64,000 nucleotides of DNA from Streptomyces sp. NBC_01439. GTDB taxonomy: Bacteria > Actinomycetota > Actinomycetes > Streptomycetales > Streptomycetaceae. The first letter of the stretch is position 1; every line of letters begins with the position of its first letter. A model generated the notes under the pieces. It was given only the letters and a program-made list of their open reading frames with translations. It did not search any database and was not told where the DNA came from. This document shows, one piece after another, positions 25,700 to 35,074 of this stretch. The stretch spans positions 2,976,001 through 3,040,000 of the forward strand of contig NZ_CP109487.1 in NCBI RefSeq assembly GCF_036227605.1. The letters are read 5' to 3'. The position numbers and the translations under genes are program-made.

Positions 25700-28258
25700 C
25701 TAGGCCGTGGCCACTTCCACCGGAGGTACCCGCAACGCCGCCCGGCCCGGGAGGGCGGTGGCCGCCAGGGCCAGCATCCCGGCCACCCCCACCACGGCCG
25801 CGTAGGCCACCGGCAGCACCGCGGGCGCCGCCGCCCCCGTCATGCCCACGCTGAACGCGGTCAGTACGGCCAGCGCGATCCCAGATCCCAGCGCCGTCCC
25901 GATCAGGAGCACCGCCAGTGCCTCCGTCCGCAGCATCCGCAGCACCTGCCGGCGCTTCGCCCCGGCCAGCCGCAGCATCGCGAACTCCCGGAACCGCTCG
26001 GCGGTCGACATCGCGAGCGTGTTCACCACCGCGATCGCGGTGAAGGCCAGCACCAGTCCCATCGCCAGCAGGTTGATCTCCGCCCCGGCGTCCTGCCGCT
26101 CCGCCCGTGCCGCGTCGGCGTCCACCGCGGACAGCACCCGTACGTCCGGGAACTCCCGGACCGCGGAGACCAGTTGCTCCCGTCCGGTCCCCGAACCCGG
26201 TTCCGCCGCCACCAGCACGCTGGCGGCCAGCGGATTGTCCGCGTGCGCGGCCACCAGCCCGTGCGGCAGCGTCAGATCGCCGAAGCCGAGGCCCCGCGCG
26301 TACACGGCCGAGACCGTCAGCGTGACCGGGGTACCGTCCCCCAGCGTCAGCTTCAGCGGGCTCCCGGGCTTCAGCCCCAGCTGGTCGGCGGCGAGTTCGC
26401 TCACCGCCGCGCTCCCCTCGCCGAAGCCGTCCAGGCTGCCGCCGGTGACCTCCGGGTCCCAGGTCCGGGTCAGCCCGGCCGGGGTCACGCCCTGCGCGGC
26501 GTACTTCGTGAGCCCCACCCGTACCGAGGTGTGCACGATCTCGGTGGCCGCCGTGACCCCCGGGGTGCGCCGGACCCGCTCGACGGCCTCCCTCGTCACT
26601 CCCGGCCCCTGCGCGGCCAGTGCCCACGGGGCCCGGATCCCCTCGCGGGCCTGGGCCCGGGCGGCGTCCCCGAGCGTCGGGGTGATGAAGAGCACGGTGC
26701 AGGTCATGCCAATCAGCAGCGCCAGCGGGGTGACGGCGGAGGCCATGCGCGTGGCGTTCCCGCGCAGGTTGGCGGTGGCCAGGTGACCGCCCGGGCCGGC
26801 CAGCCGCAGCGGTCCGGCGAGCAGCGCGGTGGCGGCCCGTACGAGCAGCGGGCCGAGCAGCGAAACCGCCCCGGCCAGTACCACCACGGCGAGGAAGGTG
26901 ACCGGGGTGGAGGCCGGCTCGGTGCGCAGCGAGCCGAGTACGACGACCAGCACCGCCCCGCCCGCCAGCAGCAGCACGCCGAGTCCGCTGCGGATCCAAC
27001 CGGGCCGCCCCCGCTCGACGGCGGCTTCGGCGAGCGCCTCGGCCGGGCGGATCCGGGCGATCCGGCGGCCGGTGATCCGGGCGGCGGCCCAGGCTCCGAG
27101 CAGGCTGGCCGCGACGGCCGCGAACATCGGGAAGATGCCGGCGGTGGGCTCCAAGGTGGCGGGGACGACCCCGCCGTCGACGAACCGGCCGTGCAGCCAG
27201 GCGGCGAGCGGCAGCCCGGCGAGCGCTCCGGCGACGCCGGCGGCCAGGCCGACGAGCAGTGCTTCCCGGCCGATCATGCGCCGCAGCTGCCCCGGGGTGG
27301 CGGCGATGGCCCGCAGTAGGGCGAGTTCGCGGTAGCGCTGCTGGACGGAGAGCGCGAAGGTCCCGACAACCACGAGGATCGCGACGAGCAGCGAGGTGCC
27401 GCCCATCGCACCGCCCATGGAGACCAGTTTGATGCGGGCGCCGGCGGCGTCGAGGAATTCCACGGGGCCGCGCCCGTCACCCGTGGCGACCTGCGCCGTG
27501 GTGCCTTGCAGTGCCCGCTCGACCCGGGCGGCGAGCTCGGTGGCGCCGACACCCGGCGCGGGCAGCACTCCGATGGCGCTGACCTGACCGTCGCGGGCGG
27601 CGAGGCGCCGGGCCTCGTCGTCACTGAAGAAGAGCGCGTGCTGCTGCGCGAGGTCGCCCCGGGCGCCCCGGTCCGTCTTCGCGACCCCGCTGACCCGGTA
27701 CGTCTTGGGTTCGCCGGTGGACTGCACGGCGAGCTCGGAGCCCGGCTCCAGCCCGGCGCGGGCGGCCAGCGCCCGGTCGACGACGACCTCGCCGCCGCTC
27801 TGCGGGGCGCGGCCCTCGCTGAGGGTGAAGGGGGTCAGTGCGGCGGAGGTCCAGGCGTGCCCGTACGGGGGCACCACCGGCGCGCCGGGGCCCTCGAGCA
27901 GGGGGACGGCCTGGAAGGTGAGCTCGGGGACGGCCCGTTCGACGCCGGGTACGGCACGGACCGTGTCCACGGTGGCGGCGGGGAGCCAGGCCCGCTCGGC
28001 GACCGGTTTGGCCTTGTGCTTGGTCTTGGTCCGTCCGCCCTTCTTCTCCTTGACCGTGGTCTCGTGGACGTTCTGGTCGGCGGAGACGAGGATCGGCGCG
28101 GCCGCGTAGCGCTCGGTGCCGATCTTTCCGCGGAGGCCCGTTTCCAGGAGTGTCCCGCAGGCGGTGACGAGGGCGGCCGCGCACAGCAGTGCGACGAAGG
28201 CGCCGAGGAAACCCGCCTTGCGGTCCCTGACGGTCTGGAGGGCGTAACGCAGCATCAT
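25700..28258 (-). CDS. FtsX-like ABC transporter permease (MacB/LolC type, no adjacent ATPase)
   Basis: An 852-residue permease of the two-repeat FtsX type. TM1 is at about 14-35; a large extracytoplasmic domain follows up to about 275, with a Lys-rich insert (TVKEKKGGRTKTKHKAKP near 74-91). Then come core helices, and a second repeat with a comparable large domain and the final helices near 715-845. These proteins act in lipoprotein or peptide transport or as mechanotransmission partners of an ATPase. The ATPase gene that normally stands next to it is absent in this window. The start is uncertain: 28258 has no clear ribosome site, and 28294 is an alternative ATG. Confidence 0.8.
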   Translation of the reverse strand: MMLRYALQTVRDRKAGFLGAFVALLCAAALVTACGTLLETGLRGKIGTERYAAAPILVSADQNVHETTVKEKKGGRTKTKHKAKPVAERAWLPAATVDTVRAVPGVERAVPELTFQAVPLLEGPGAPVVPPYGHAWTSAALTPFTLSEGRAPQSGGEVVVDRALAARAGLEPGSELAVQSTGEPKTYRVSGVAKTDRGARGDLAQQHALFFSDDEARRLAARDGQVSAIGVLPAPGVGATELAARVERALQGTTAQVATGDGRGPVEFLDAAGARIKLVSMGGAMGGTSLLVAILVVVGTFALSVQQRYRELALLRAIAATPGQLRRMIGREALLVGLAAGVAGALAGLPLAAWLHGRFVDGGVVPATLEPTAGIFPMFAAVAASLLGAWAAARITGRRIARIRPAEALAEAAVERGRPGWIRSGLGVLLLAGGAVLVVVLGSLRTEPASTPVTFLAVVVLAGAVSLLGPLLVRAATALLAGPLRLAGPGGHLATANLRGNATRMASAVTPLALLIGMTCTVLFITPTLGDAARAQAREGIRAPWALAAQGPGVTREAVERVRRTPGVTAATEIVHTSVRVGLTKYAAQGVTPAGLTRTWDPEVTGGSLDGFGEGSAAVSELAADQLGLKPGSPLKLTLGDGTPVTLTVSAVYARGLGFGDLTLPHGLVAAHADNPLAASVLVAAEPGSGTGREQLVSAVREFPDVRVLSAVDADAARAERQDAGAEINLLAMGLVLAFTAIAVVNTLAMSTAERFREFAMLRLAGAKRRQVLRMLRTEALAVLLIGTALGSGIALAVLTAFSVGMTGAAAPAVLPVAYAAVVGVAGMLALAATALPGRAALRVPPVEVATA

Positions 28259-28348
28259 GCGGCCAACTTTGCCGTCGCGCCGGGCGACTGACATTGGCGT
28301 GCCCCGGCGTCTGGTCCCGGGGGCTACCCCCACCCCGGGCCCACCGGC

Positions 28349-28915
28349 TCACTCCCCCGGGTACCCCAGGTCGTCGGCGTCGTCGCCCTCCGTCTCCAGC
28401 GCCCGGCGCACCACCCGCAGGGCCATGCCCTCCGGGTATCCCTTGCGGGCGAGCATCCCGGCGAGGCGCCGGATCCGCTTGTCCCGCTCCAGGCCCCGGG
28501 TGGAACGGAGCTTGCGCTCCACGAGCTCCCGGGCGGTCTGCTCTTCCTGATCGGAATCCAGCAGCTCCAGGGCCTCCTCCACGAGGGTGGCGTGCACCCC
28601 CTTGGTCCGGAGCTCCTGGGCCAGCGCCCGACGGGCCAGGCCCCGGCCGCGGTGCCGGGATTCGACCCAAGCTCCGGCGAAGGCCGCGTCGTCGATCAGG
28701 CCCACCTCCTCGTAGCGGGAGAGGACCTGTTGCGACACCTCCTCGGGGATGCCCCGCTTGTGCAGGGCGTCCGCGAGCTGGCGCCGGGTACGCGGGCTCC
28801 CGGTGAGCAGGCGCAGACAGATCGCCCGCGCCTGCTCCTCGGGGCTCTGGGGCGGCAGCTCCGAACGGCCCTCACGGCCGCCTCGGCGCTCGCCGCCCCC
28901 TTCCTGCTCCCGCAC
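28349..28915 (-). CDS. recX: RecA regulator RecX
   Basis: A 188-residue RecX, the regulator that binds inside the RecA filament groove. It has the three-helix repeats of the family (SRYEEVGLIDDAAFAGAWVE, then RALAQELRTKGV, then RLAGMLARKGYPEG). The first 25 residues are a basic, Gly- and Glu-rich tail. It starts at GTG 28915, three bases after the recA stop, so it is co-transcribed and probably coupled. Confidence 0.93.
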   Translation of the reverse strand: MREQEGGGERRGGREGRSELPPQSPEEQARAICLRLLTGSPRTRRQLADALHKRGIPEEVSQQVLSRYEEVGLIDDAAFAGAWVESRHRGRGLARRALAQELRTKGVHATLVEEALELLDSDQEEQTARELVERKLRSTRGLERDKRIRRLAGMLARKGYPEGMALRVVRRALETEGDDADDLGYPGE

Positions 28916-28918
28916 GGG

Positions 28919-30025
<1,107 letters not shown>

Positions 30026-30128
30026 GGGTTCCACCCGGTTTGCTTGAGTCGATCGCTTCACGTCACTGACGCTAATGCCTGCCACTGACAATGCGCCTCC
30101 ACGAGCGTTTCGGCTGTGGATAACCCAT

Positions 30129-30144
30129 CAGAATGGATGTTCGA
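30129..30144. promoter_or_regulatory. LexA/Cheo-type SOS box upstream of recA
   Basis: On the minus strand the core reads GAACATCCATTC, a near-palindrome of the form GAAC-N4-GTTC with one base changed in the second half. The same core is the SOS-like motif I recall ahead of S. lividans recA. One half-site (GTTCGA on the plus strand) is perfect. It fits LexA control of recA; binding itself is not shown by the sequence. Confidence 0.65.
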
Positions 30145-30290
30145 TTTCCCTGTCAAGCGCACCACGCCCGCCCCGGCCCACGACCGAGGCCGCGCCGCCG
30201 TTCGGGAACGGGCGCCGGCTCACGACCGTCTCCACCCCCGGGTGGTGCGAGGAGAACCGGCCGCCGTCAACCGAACGACAGGAGACCCAC

Positions 30291-30641
30291 GTGCCCGCGC
30301 TGCGCCGCCCGTCCCGCGTGACGGCGATCTGCCTCGTCCTGGCCACCGCACTGCTGGCCGGCGGCGTCTTCGCCGTCCGGCAGGGCCCGGCGGCGGGCCT
30401 TCTCCCCGAAGCGACATGGGGCGGCTGGCGGTCCCGAGAGGTGCTGCACTGGTCGACACACGTCCGGGTCAACAGGTGGGCACACGCCGCAGAGGCGGAG
30501 ATCCGCATGGGCAAGGCCGAGTGGATCACGCTCAAGGCGTACGGCGAGGACGCCCACGGCACCACGGGCATGTACCCCACTGCCTTCACCCTCACCCCCG
30601 ACGGGAAGCTCACCGGGCGGGAAGTCGCACTCGCTGGCTGA
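30291..30641 (+). CDS. Small secreted or membrane-anchored hypothetical protein
   Basis: A 116-residue protein with a basic start and one hydrophobic helix at about 9-29 (VTAICLVLATALLAGGVFAV), so exported or membrane-anchored. The remaining 85 residues are soluble, with no cysteine and no recognised motif. GTG 30291 follows a clear AGGAG ribosome site six bases upstream. It is divergent from recA and forms part of the accessory stretch that continues to about 36.3 kb. Confidence 0.7.
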   Translation: MPALRRPSRVTAICLVLATALLAGGVFAVRQGPAAGLLPEATWGGWRSREVLHWSTHVRVNRWAHAAEAEIRMGKAEWITLKAYGEDAHGTTGMYPTAFTLTPDGKLTGREVALAG

Positions 30642-30802
30642 CACTTGACGGAGCGACCGCTCGCCCGCGGGGTTCACTCGAAGACCCGGCGCGTCGCCCA
30701 GCCCGACCTGCCGGGTCCGAGTGCGCTCTCCACGCCCCCGCCCGGGCGGGGCCGCCAAAACCCTGTGGCTCTTCGGGGTCGGCCCTGCATACGTTCGGCC
30801 GC

Positions 30803-31528
30803 ATGGCTGACGACTGCTTCGGGCACCCGCAACTGGCCGCGATCTACGATCCGCTCGACCCCGACCGCAGCGATCTCGATGCCTACCTCCGCATCGCGGA
30901 AGAGTTCGAGGCGCACCGGGTCCTGGACATCGGCTGCGGCACGGGGGTGTTCGCGCTCCTCCTCGCCGAGCGCGGGATCGACGTCGTCGGCATCGACCCC
31001 GCCCGGGCGTCCATCGACGTCGCCCGGGCCAAACCGGGTGGCGAGCGGGTACGCTGGATCTGCGGTGACGCGACAACCCTCCCGCCACTGCAGGTCGACC
31101 TCGCAACAATGACGGCGAACGTGGCCCAGGCCATCGTTGATCCGGGCAACTGGCAGAAGACCCTGCGGGGAGCCCATGAGGCACTACGGCCCGGTGGGCA
31201 CCTGGTCTTCGAGACCCGTGACCCGGCGAGGCGCGCCTGGGAGGAGTGGACCCCCGAGAACTCCCGCCGCGTGACCGAGATCCCGGGCGTCGGCCCCGTC
31301 GAGAGCTGGGTCCGGCTGATCGAGGTGAGCCGGCCCCTGGTGACCTTTCGCCGGACCTACGTCTTCGCAGCGGACGGGCGGGTGCTGACCTCGGATTCGA
31401 CGCTGCGCTTCCGCGGGCGCGAAGAGATCGAGACGGACCTGGTCACCCATGGCTACTCGGTGCAGGACGTGCGCGATGCGCCGGACAGGCCGGGCGACGA
31501 GTTCGTCTTCCTCGCACGACGCCCCTGA
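30803..31528 (+). CDS. SAM-dependent methyltransferase (class I)
   Basis: A 241-residue methyltransferase. The SAM-binding motif I is VLDIGCGTGVFALLLA, followed by an acidic end of strand 2 (VVGIDPA) and motif II/III at CGDATTLPPLQVDLATM and LRPGGHLVFETRDP. It is of the UbiE/Methyltransf_11 kind, and its substrate is unknown. ATG 30803 has no ribosome site, but TACGTT stands seven bases before it, so the mRNA may be leaderless. Confidence 0.85.
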   Translation: MADDCFGHPQLAAIYDPLDPDRSDLDAYLRIAEEFEAHRVLDIGCGTGVFALLLAERGIDVVGIDPARASIDVARAKPGGERVRWICGDATTLPPLQVDLATMTANVAQAIVDPGNWQKTLRGAHEALRPGGHLVFETRDPARRAWEEWTPENSRRVTEIPGVGPVESWVRLIEVSRPLVTFRRTYVFAADGRVLTSDSTLRFRGREEIETDLVTHGYSVQDVRDAPDRPGDEFVFLARRP

Positions 31529-31592
31529 TCCCGAGCGATCCACGCCGCTCCGTCACGCCCCTGCGGTACCGGGACGCAGGAGCGCCCCGTCA

Positions 31593-31928
31593 TCAGGATC
31601 CGGGGTCGCGCAGTACGAGCACCTCCGCGAAGGGCCTGCCGGTCCGCTCCGCGTACGCCATCCGCTCGCGCACCTCGCGCAGGGTGCGCGGCCGGTATCC
31701 CGGTCCGCCGAAGCAGCAGTTCTTGTGGAAACGCACGCCCGCGTTCAGCAGCACGGCGAGCGTCCGCCATGCCGCGGCGTCCCGCCGACGGGGCACGGCG
31801 AAGGCCGACCCCACATGGACCAGGGCTCCCGCACACCGCGGACAGATCCGCTCCCGGTCCCTGTCGTAGGGCTGCTTGTACGAGGCCCTGCAGGGCAGGC
31901 AGACGTAGGAGGTCTTCGCATGAGCCAT
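31593..31928 (-). CDS. Small zinc-ribbon hypothetical protein
   Basis: A 111-residue protein with two CxxC pairs, CLPCRASYKQ near residue 10 and CPRCAGALVHVG near 29, which should bind one zinc. The rest holds NCC in a GVRFHKNCCFGGPGY stretch and a basic C-terminus (TLREVRERMAYAERTG). I know this as a conserved Streptomyces hypothetical. Nothing in it indicates enzymatic activity. It is on the minus strand and ends before the IS element. Confidence 0.75.
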   Translation of the reverse strand: MAHAKTSYVCLPCRASYKQPYDRDRERICPRCAGALVHVGSAFAVPRRRDAAAWRTLAVLLNAGVRFHKNCCFGGPGYRPRTLREVRERMAYAERTGRPFAEVLVLRDPGS

Positions 31929-32062
31929 GGGAGCAGGGTAGGCAGTTCCCGCACCGGGATCACCGCGATTGCGGGGCCCGGAACGGCGGGGGCGGGGGTC
32001 CGGTCACAGCGCTAGTAGGGCTTGGTCAGGTTGGGGCTGGTGTTGCGTGTCCTAAGGGCTCG

Positions 32063-33346
32063 GTGAGTCGTTCAAGACGTGTGACGCCGGAGGAAATTGC
32101 AGCTGTACGTGGCGAGTTGGAGGACTTCGCGGCGGAGGTTTTCGAGCCGTTCGCGCGTAAGGATCAGCGTCGGTGGGGGCGGGTTTACCTGCGGGGCCTG
32201 CTCACGGACGGGCAGCGCAAGTCGGTCGAGCCGATGGCCGCCCGGCTGGGCGAGGACGGGAACCGTCAGGCCCTGGCCCACTTCATCACCACCAGCCCGT
32301 GGGACCCCGCGCATGTGCGGGCCCGGCTGGCCTGGAGCATGGAGAAGGCGATCCGGCCCACCGTGCTGATCTTCGATGACACCGGCTTCCTCAAGGACGG
32401 CAATGCCTCGGCGTGTGTCTCGCGGCAGTACACCGGCACTGCGGGCAAGGTCACCAACTGCCAGGTGGGCGTCTCCCTGCACCTGGCCTCGGACCACGCC
32501 TCGGTGGCGGTCAACTGGCGGCTGTTCCAGCCCGAGGCCTGGGACCCCGCCTCGCCGAAGGCGGACCCGGCCAAGGTCGCCCGCCGCACCGCCTGCGGCA
32601 TTCCCGACGACACCGGGCATGTGGAGAAATGGCAGCTGGCCCTGGACATGCTGGATGAGACCCGCTCGTGGGGCATCGAGGTGCCGCTGGCCGTCGCGGA
32701 CGCCGGATACGGAGACGCGGCGGCATTCCGGCACGGCCTGCAGGCCCGCGGCCTCAACTACATGGTGGGGATCTCCACCACCCTCTCGGCCCAGCCCGGC
32801 GAAGCCGTGCCGGTGACCGAGCCCTACTCCGGGAACGGACGGCCACCCGTGGCGAAGTACCCGGACAAGCCGCAGTCGGTGAAACAGCTGGTCATCGCGG
32901 CCGGCCGGAAGACGGCGAAGCCAGTGCAATGGCGTGAGGGCTCCCGGCCCGGCACCGGCCGCAGCGGCTTCAAGCGGATGTACTCGCGGTTCGTGGCCTT
33001 GCGGATCCGGCCTGCCGGTCGCGAGGTCCGCCACACGGTCGAGGGCCCGGAACTGCCCGCATGCTGGCTGCTGGCCGAGTGGCCGGCCGACCAGGGCGAA
33101 CCCGTTCAGTTCTGGCTCTCCGACCTGCCCGCCGACACCCCGCTGACCACCCTGGTCCGCCTGGCCAAGCTCCGCTGGCGCATCGAGCACGACTACCGCG
33201 AGATGAAACAGGCCCTGGGACTTGCCCACTTCGAGGGACGCACCTGGAACGGATGGCACCACCACGTCACCCTCGTATCCGTCGCCCACGCCTTCTGCAC
33301 CCTGCAACGACTGGCCAGAGCCCCAAAAGACATGGCGCCGGCCTGA
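32063..33346 (+). CDS. IS701-family DDE transposase (C-terminus in -1 frame)
   Basis: A 427-residue transposase of the IS701 family. Catalytic Asp residues appear in VLIFDDTGFLKDG and AVADAGYGD, the Glu in RIEHDYREMKQALGL. GTG 32063 has an AAGGG ribosome site. The frame stops at 33346, shortly after LQRLARAPKDMAPA, while the -1 frame continues with LSLYQVVRELQTLLATWTGA and CPTCHRG to a TGA at 33445-33447, as family members normally do. So the true C-terminus of about 39 residues lies in the -1 frame, either through programmed slippage at CCA-AAA-G or because one base was gained by mutation. If neither works, this copy is inactive. Confidence 0.85.
   Translation: MSRSRRVTPEEIAAVRGELEDFAAEVFEPFARKDQRRWGRVYLRGLLTDGQRKSVEPMAARLGEDGNRQALAHFITTSPWDPAHVRARLAWSMEKAIRPTVLIFDDTGFLKDGNASACVSRQYTGTAGKVTNCQVGVSLHLASDHASVAVNWRLFQPEAWDPASPKADPAKVARRTACGIPDDTGHVEKWQLALDMLDETRSWGIEVPLAVADAGYGDAAAFRHGLQARGLNYMVGISTTLSAQPGEAVPVTEPYSGNGRPPVAKYPDKPQSVKQLVIAAGRKTAKPVQWREGSRPGTGRSGFKRMYSRFVALRIRPAGREVRHTVEGPELPACWLLAEWPADQGEPVQFWLSDLPADTPLTTLVRLAKLRWRIEHDYREMKQALGLAHFEGRTWNGWHHHVTLVSVAHAFCTLQRLARAPKDMAPA
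33323..33329 (+). other. Possible -1 frameshift site in the transposase gene
   Basis: In frame 0 the codons here are CCA AAA followed by G. Slipping back one base lets the AAA-reading tRNA pair with AAA again and the CCA codon re-pair as CCC (two of three matches). AAA is rare in this genome type. The downstream sequence in the -1 frame encodes the family C-terminus. Confidence 0.45.
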
Positions 33347-33457
33347 GCCTCTACCAAGTCGTCCGCGAGCTACAAACCCTCCTCGCGACATGGACCGGCG
33401 CATGCCCCACCTGCCACCGCGGCATACCCACACCAACCCCAACCTGACCAAGCCCTA

Positions 33458-33622
33458 CTAGTGCTGTGGCCGGAAAGGTTTGCCGGTTCGCGGCGTTCGG
33501 TGCGGTACATCGCAAGGCGGAAGGCCGCGGCTCGTACTGGACGTACTTGCGCGGTCCGACAACGCGGCGAGGTGCCGTACCGGGCGTCGTGAGCCGGTGA
33601 ACCTTTCCGGCCACAGCACTAG
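33458..33622. mobile_element. 165-base palindromic MITE-like element flanked by CTAG
   Basis: Both ends carry the 23-base inverted repeat CTAGTGCTGTGGCCGGAAAG-GTT and its complement. The arms extend to 56 positions (33458-33513 with 33567-33622) with 46 Watson-Crick pairs, 9 G-T pairs and 1 mismatch (33509), around a 53-base loop. CTAG stands at each end, and the left CTAG is also the right end of the IS. There is no coding frame for a transposase, so it is non-autonomous. The ends differ from those of the adjacent IS701 element, so a different transposase should move it. Confidence 0.85.
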
Positions 33623-34968
33623 AGGGGACCGAGGTCACCGTGGAGGACGGTCCGGGTGATCGGGGGCCGATCCCGGAGGGCGAGGATCTCGTTGGCGAGG
33701 TCCACGACGGGGAGCGGGTCCTGGTCGCGGTGCACCTCGATGGAGGCCGCCTCGAGGCTGCGCGGTACGGCTCCGGCATCGAGCAGGACGCGCCAGTCCT
33801 GCGGGCCCAGTTCGAGGAACTCCAGTGCGGTCAGTCGGGCGATCTCCAGCGGGTCGGCGAGCGTGCCCGGGGAGGCGGTGAGGGTCCGTAGCCGGGGCAG
33901 TCCCATGACGGGGACGAGGCTCAGCGGTGCGCCCTGCCATCCGCCGGTGGACAGCACCTCCAGGCGCGGGTCGACGACGGCACGGGGGTCCGTCAGGCCC
34001 GCGAGGTCGGTCCGGGCGCCGGGCCGAGGTCGGTCCCCCGGGCGGTCGCGGCGCCCTTCCCCGCGTCCGTTGACCACCAGGTCGGTGAGGGAGTCGGCGA
34101 GCAGTTCACCGCCGATGACCTGCTCGTGGTCGATCAGCACGATCTGTCCGAGGGCGCCCCGCGGGCCCGGCGTCAGATCGACCGCGATCGGGTCGCCTCC
34201 GCCGCCGACCGCGAAGACGATCCAGCCCGGGGAACCGACCAGGCCCTGTACGGCGGCGCCGGGCGGTGTGTCGACGACCTGCATCGCCGCGGACCGCCAG
34301 TCGCACGGACGGGTGGGGGCGCGGGCGACGTACAAGCGCTCCAAGGGGAGGAGTTCGCAGTCGACCGCCCCATCGAGGTGTTCGGCGGCCCCGTCGACGT
34401 CGCCGCGGCCCCTGCGCCCCGCCGCGGTCACCCGGTGGAGCACCTTGAGCTCGTCGGGCAGCGTGACGCCCAGTCGTTCCTCCGCGGCGGCGATCTCCGC
34501 CTCCGTAGCCCCCCGGGCGCCGGGCACCTGCGCGCGGAGCGTGCGTTCCAGCAAGGCCGGATCCGCCGACGGCGACGGTGCCGCCCCGGGGGTCGGATCG
34601 GGGAGGCGGCGCCAGGGTTCGGCGAGCGCCCCCTCGACCAGGAGGAGCGCCCCCGGGTGCACGGTGGCGAATCCGGGCTCCACGGCGGGTCCGGGATCGA
34701 TCAGGTGGAGCGCGGTCGCCCCGGTCGGCGAGACCTCCGCCTTGAAGCAGACGTCGCGGGCTTCCGCGTCCGCGAGCGCGCGCAGCACCCGCTCCACCGC
34801 GTCGAGCTCGGCCCGGCTCGCCCGTCCGCGCCGCGGACGTCGAGGGGCCCGTACCCAACCGCGCCGGCCGATCCGTCCCGCCAGGTGGCCGTCCGGGGCC
34901 GCAGGTGTCCGCACACCGTCGGCGCGCAGGATCCGCAGCAGCGGCTCCCAGGTCGCGAAGTCGTGCAT
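33619..34968 (-). CDS. SUKH (SMI1/KNR4) domain protein
   Basis: A 449-residue protein with an SMI1/KNR4-like (SUKH) domain at about 140-290 (ATEAEIAAAEERLGVTLPDE, then LKVLHRV, then GWIVFAVGGGGDPIAVDL). SUKH proteins commonly serve as immunity proteins against secreted toxins, but some are housekeeping. A C-terminal half with a leucine-rich-like series (LEFLELGPQDWRVLLDAG) follows. No toxin gene is adjacent. Its TAG stop lies within the CTAG at the end of the palindromic element, so insertion there did not shorten it. ATG 34968 is chosen over the upstream GTG/ATG frames for lack of a ribosome site elsewhere. Confidence 0.75.
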   Translation of the reverse strand: MHDFATWEPLLRILRADGVRTPAAPDGHLAGRIGRRGWVRAPRRPRRGRASRAELDAVERVLRALADAEARDVCFKAEVSPTGATALHLIDPGPAVEPGFATVHPGALLLVEGALAEPWRRLPDPTPGAAPSPSADPALLERTLRAQVPGARGATEAEIAAAEERLGVTLPDELKVLHRVTAAGRRGRGDVDGAAEHLDGAVDCELLPLERLYVARAPTRPCDWRSAAMQVVDTPPGAAVQGLVGSPGWIVFAVGGGGDPIAVDLTPGPRGALGQIVLIDHEQVIGGELLADSLTDLVVNGRGEGRRDRPGDRPRPGARTDLAGLTDPRAVVDPRLEVLSTGGWQGAPLSLVPVMGLPRLRTLTASPGTLADPLEIARLTALEFLELGPQDWRVLLDAGAVPRSLEAASIEVHRDQDPLPVVDLANEILALRDRPPITRTVLHGDLGPL

Positions 34969-35074
34969 CGCGGGCAAGAACGGCCTCCGGTCGAGTGCGG
35001 CGGCCGGTCGTCCGCCACCCCCGCCGGCCCTGCACACACCCTACGCAGCACCACCGACACCCGCCCCGGTCAGG

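Larger units (their letters stand above)
32012..33461 (+). mobile_element. IS701-family insertion sequence
   Basis: A complete IS of about 1.44 kb. The terminal inverted repeats are CTAGTAGGGCTTGGTCAGGT at 32012 with its complement ending at 33461; the arms (32012-32042 and 33431-33461) match at 30 of 31 positions, the one difference being a C/T at position 26. CTAG stands at both outer ends, 32012-32015 and 33458-33461, the 4-base target duplication typical of the IS701 family. The single transposase gene fills the element. It inserted in the accessory stretch between recA and the Clp_N gene. Confidence 0.9.

Noticed and set aside
33458..33622. Palindromic element as a simple transcription terminator of the SUKH gene
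   Set aside because: Its length, 56-position arms, CTAG ends and position relative to the IS point to a mobile element, though it may also stop transcription.
33619..34968. SUKH protein as immunity of a polymorphic toxin system
   Set aside because: No toxin or secretion gene is adjacent in this window; the fold alone is not enough.
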